Shown piece after piece: positions 25,570-27,128 of a stretch of 27,128 nt of DNA (positions are counted from its first letter, which is position 1; each line of letters starts with the position of its first letter). The DNA is from a virus. The notes under the pieces are model-generated. The model worked only from the letters and a program-made list of their open reading frames with translations, did no database searches and was not told the origin of the DNA. The stretch spans positions 1-27,128 of the IMG/VR virus record IMGVR_UViG_3300017776_000143. One strand, written 5' to 3'. Both the position numbers and the translations under genes were made by a program.

Positions 25570-25574
25570 ACCTC
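25570..25574 (-). promoter_or_regulatory. Ribosome-binding site deciding the gp25 start
   Basis: The minus strand reads GAGGT followed, eight bases after GAGG, by ATG at 25562. The alternative upstream ATG (25578) would have this site inside its coding sequence and nothing comparable before it. Confidence 0.75.
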
Positions 25575-25577
25575 AAC

Positions 25578-25587
25578 CATAAATAGT
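25578..25587. promoter_or_regulatory. CATAAATAGT element before the gp25-like gene (candidate)
   Basis: The plus-strand sequence CATAAATAGT (ACTATTTATG on the coding strand) lies in the 29-nt gap between the 509-aa and gp25-like genes and is identical to 1168-1177 in the other long gap. It resembles the T4 late promoter TATAAATA, but read on the strand opposite to the genes. Whether it is a promoter, an operator or chance is open. Confidence 0.3.
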
Positions 25588-25591
25588 TATT

Positions 25592-27121
25592 TTATCTATT
25601 TTGATTCAAAGTAAGAATCGCTTGATCCCTTTCTTGCTCTAGTCTCTTTATAAAGTCAGATGCATCTTCTTCAAAACTGTCCCTATAATCATTAAAATCA
25701 CTTAAACTAGTTACGTCAAACCCAAATAATTCGGTGAATGCTTGAGAAAAATCAAATTCTGACATACCACCTTCAGGGGTTGGATTCGAAGTATTGGCTG
25801 GTGTAGGCGTTCCCAAATATATTTCATAAAATTCATAATATCTCCGCTTTGCCTCTGAGACGGACAAACCTTGGCTCAATTTAAGTTGATTATATTTGTC
25901 GTTTATTATAGAATCTAAGTCCGATATACTGCTGGCGTTATAGGCATAAACAATATTGTCTTTTAGAGTAGAAGGATAATTTTCAAAATTTACATCAGCA
26001 TACACATCATACATGACTCTGTAAAAATAAATCGAAAATGTGTAATATCTCAAACCTATTCTCATAAGTCTGTTGTATTGCGATATCCCATCTGCGAACC
26101 TACTTTCACTAAGAACTCTATCCCATCCTGCTCTGTTTGCTATATCAGCCTCTTCAACCATTAGCCCAAGATAAGTTAAATAATCTCTTAAATCTTTACG
26201 GAAGTCGCCGGCTCCGATGGGCAAATAAAACAAATCAGACATTAATCCTATGATTCTCCAAAGTTCTAAGTCTTCTTTATTGGAAAAATCTATATCAAGT
26301 GCATCTTCAAGATCAGCATAAAGCGGCTGATTTAAAACCACTTCATCACTATTTTGCCCGAAGGCTTCCAAGATTGGCTCTTTAGAGGAGTATTGATTTG
26401 GTAAATCTACCTCTTCTACATAGTCATCATGATTTTTCTTAAGAAAACTCAAGAATTTTTTGAAAAAATCTTCCAAGAAAGATACGAATTCTGTATATTT
26501 CTCAATAGCCAGTTGTGCTTTCTCTTGAGTTAATTGCTCTTGTTCTGCTGCTATCTCTTCTAATGATCCTCCAACGAAACTGCCAGTATCTGGATCTGCT
26601 GCAGGGTTTAGATTATCTCCACGCTTAAGATCTGCTAGCCTCTTTCTTTCCTTTGGTTCCAAGAATGAAGTTGCTAGGTATAGCAAGCCTAGTGGGCCGA
26701 TAGGTGGGCCGGGAGCAAATGGAACAAGGTTCATAGGCAAAGCCATTAACGATGCTGCTGGTGGAGGGATGTCAAACCCTGCTAAAGACGCACCTTGTCT
26801 GATCTTAGATGCAATCTTGATATTGGGATCGAACTGTTCTGCGAATCCTTTGAGAATCAAAGGCACAGTCATTAGAGCCAACTTTCTTGCAGTTGCAGAA
26901 TACTCTGGATTTGTTGAGATACCTGATTGTTGTTCTAGAACTAAATTATCCAACTCTTTGTCCTGAGATTCAAAGGCAGATGGATCTTGATCTAGTGTTT
27001 CAATATTTCTCTTGATAGTGTCTTTTGTTTCAGCAAATATCAAAGATATTTCAGGCTTCTCTGCTGTCAAAAGGATCTTGTATAGTTCTATGACTGATTG
27101 CTTTAAGTGATCCACTTTCAT
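25592..27121 (-). CDS. Uncharacterised virion protein upstream of gp25 (509 aa, 5' end uncertain)
   Basis: The first in-frame ATG is at 27121, only seven bases from the window edge; no stop precedes it, so the true start may lie further right. The protein is mostly helical. Residues about 112-155 form an unusual hydrophobic, Pro/Gly/Ala-rich stretch (GFDIPPPAASLMALPMNLVP, then PGPPIGPLGLLYLATSFLEP) ending in KERKRL. Residues about 183-236 look like a long charged helix or coiled coil (EEIAAEQEQLTQEKAQLAIE then FFKKFLSFLKKN). The C-terminal half is Tyr/Asp-rich and helical, ending in a coiled-coil-like EQERDQAILTLNQ. I do not recognise a named family. Its place directly before the gp25 and gp6 genes suggests a tail or baseplate part. 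The hydrophobic stretch has too many prolines for a plain membrane helix but could insert in or contact a membrane. Confidence 0.72.
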   Translation of the reverse strand: MKVDHLKQSVIELYKILLTAEKPEISLIFAETKDTIKRNIETLDQDPSAFESQDKELDNLVLEQQSGISTNPEYSATARKLALMTVPLILKGFAEQFDPNIKIASKIRQGASLAGFDIPPPAASLMALPMNLVPFAPGPPIGPLGLLYLATSFLEPKERKRLADLKRGDNLNPAADPDTGSFVGGSLEEIAAEQEQLTQEKAQLAIEKYTEFVSFLEDFFKKFLSFLKKNHDDYVEEVDLPNQYSSKEPILEAFGQNSDEVVLNQPLYADLEDALDIDFSNKEDLELWRIIGLMSDLFYLPIGAGDFRKDLRDYLTYLGLMVEEADIANRAGWDRVLSESRFADGISQYNRLMRIGLRYYTFSIYFYRVMYDVYADVNFENYPSTLKDNIVYAYNASSISDLDSIINDKYNQLKLSQGLSVSEAKRRYYEFYEIYLGTPTPANTSNPTPEGGMSEFDFSQAFTELFGFDVTSLSDFNDYRDSFEEDASDFIKRLEQERDQAILTLNQNR

Positions 27122-27128
27122 GATATTC

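Noticed and set aside
25578-25580. ATG at 25578 as gp25 start (132 aa)
   Set aside because: There is no ribosome-binding site before it, while ATG at 25562 has a good GAGG site; the codon falls within the shared intergenic element.
25588-25640. Sigma-70-type promoter before the gp25-like gene
   Set aside because: TTGAAT and TAAAAT are present on the minus strand but only about 9 bases apart, far from the usual 16-18.

Overview
The window looks like a piece of a tailed-phage genome with a contractile tail (myovirus type, T4-like in tail organisation). The two diagnostic genes are a gp25-like baseplate wedge protein (25182-25562) and a gp6/baseplate-J-like wedge protein (23357-25168), adjacent and in the order 25 then 6. 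The DNA is AT-rich. All nine genes run leftward on the minus strand, and I see no host-type metabolic, mobile-element, integrase or RNA gene. Some proteins resemble, from memory, structural proteins of marine T4-like phages, but nothing in the window fixes the host. It could be a free phage or a prophage.

Layout in the direction of transcription (right to left): a 509-aa uncharacterised protein at the right edge (25592-27121, reading frame open to the edge); gp25-like; gp6-like; a 489-aa beta-rich structural protein (21888-23357); a single 14,961-nt gene for a 4,986-residue protein (6938-21898), over half the window; then 342-aa, about 924-aa, 639-aa and 304-aa proteins; and a gene whose first 66 codons lie at the left edge (1-198). 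Genes are separated by 57 nt or less or overlap (two TAATG stop/start junctions and one 11-nt overlap), so there is no gene-free stretch above 300 bases and no room for tRNAs or promoter islands. The picture is one late, translationally coupled structural operon.

How they probably work together: gp25 and gp6 build the baseplate wedge, and the remaining proteins are most simply read as baseplate-peripheral, tail-fibre or other virion parts. The giant protein has a conserved-looking N-terminal part, four laminin-G/concanavalin-like regions (three clear, one cryptic), a block of 16-residue beta repeats, an array of about 100-residue repeats, several HxH motifs and a conserved-looking C-terminal part. 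Its middle third (about residues 1950-3510) is rich in Ser/Thr/Gly/Ala and looks like an inserted, adhesin-like region. The 304-aa and 342-aa proteins share an N-terminal signature, suggesting two paralogues that dock in equivalent ways.

Regulation: most genes have a visible Shine-Dalgarno site. The two longest gaps (1134-1190 and 25563-25591) share an identical 10-bp element, CATAAATAGT on the plus strand, whose role is unknown. Start codons were revised for two genes (gp25-like to 25562, the 924-aa protein to 5898) on ribosome-binding-site evidence.
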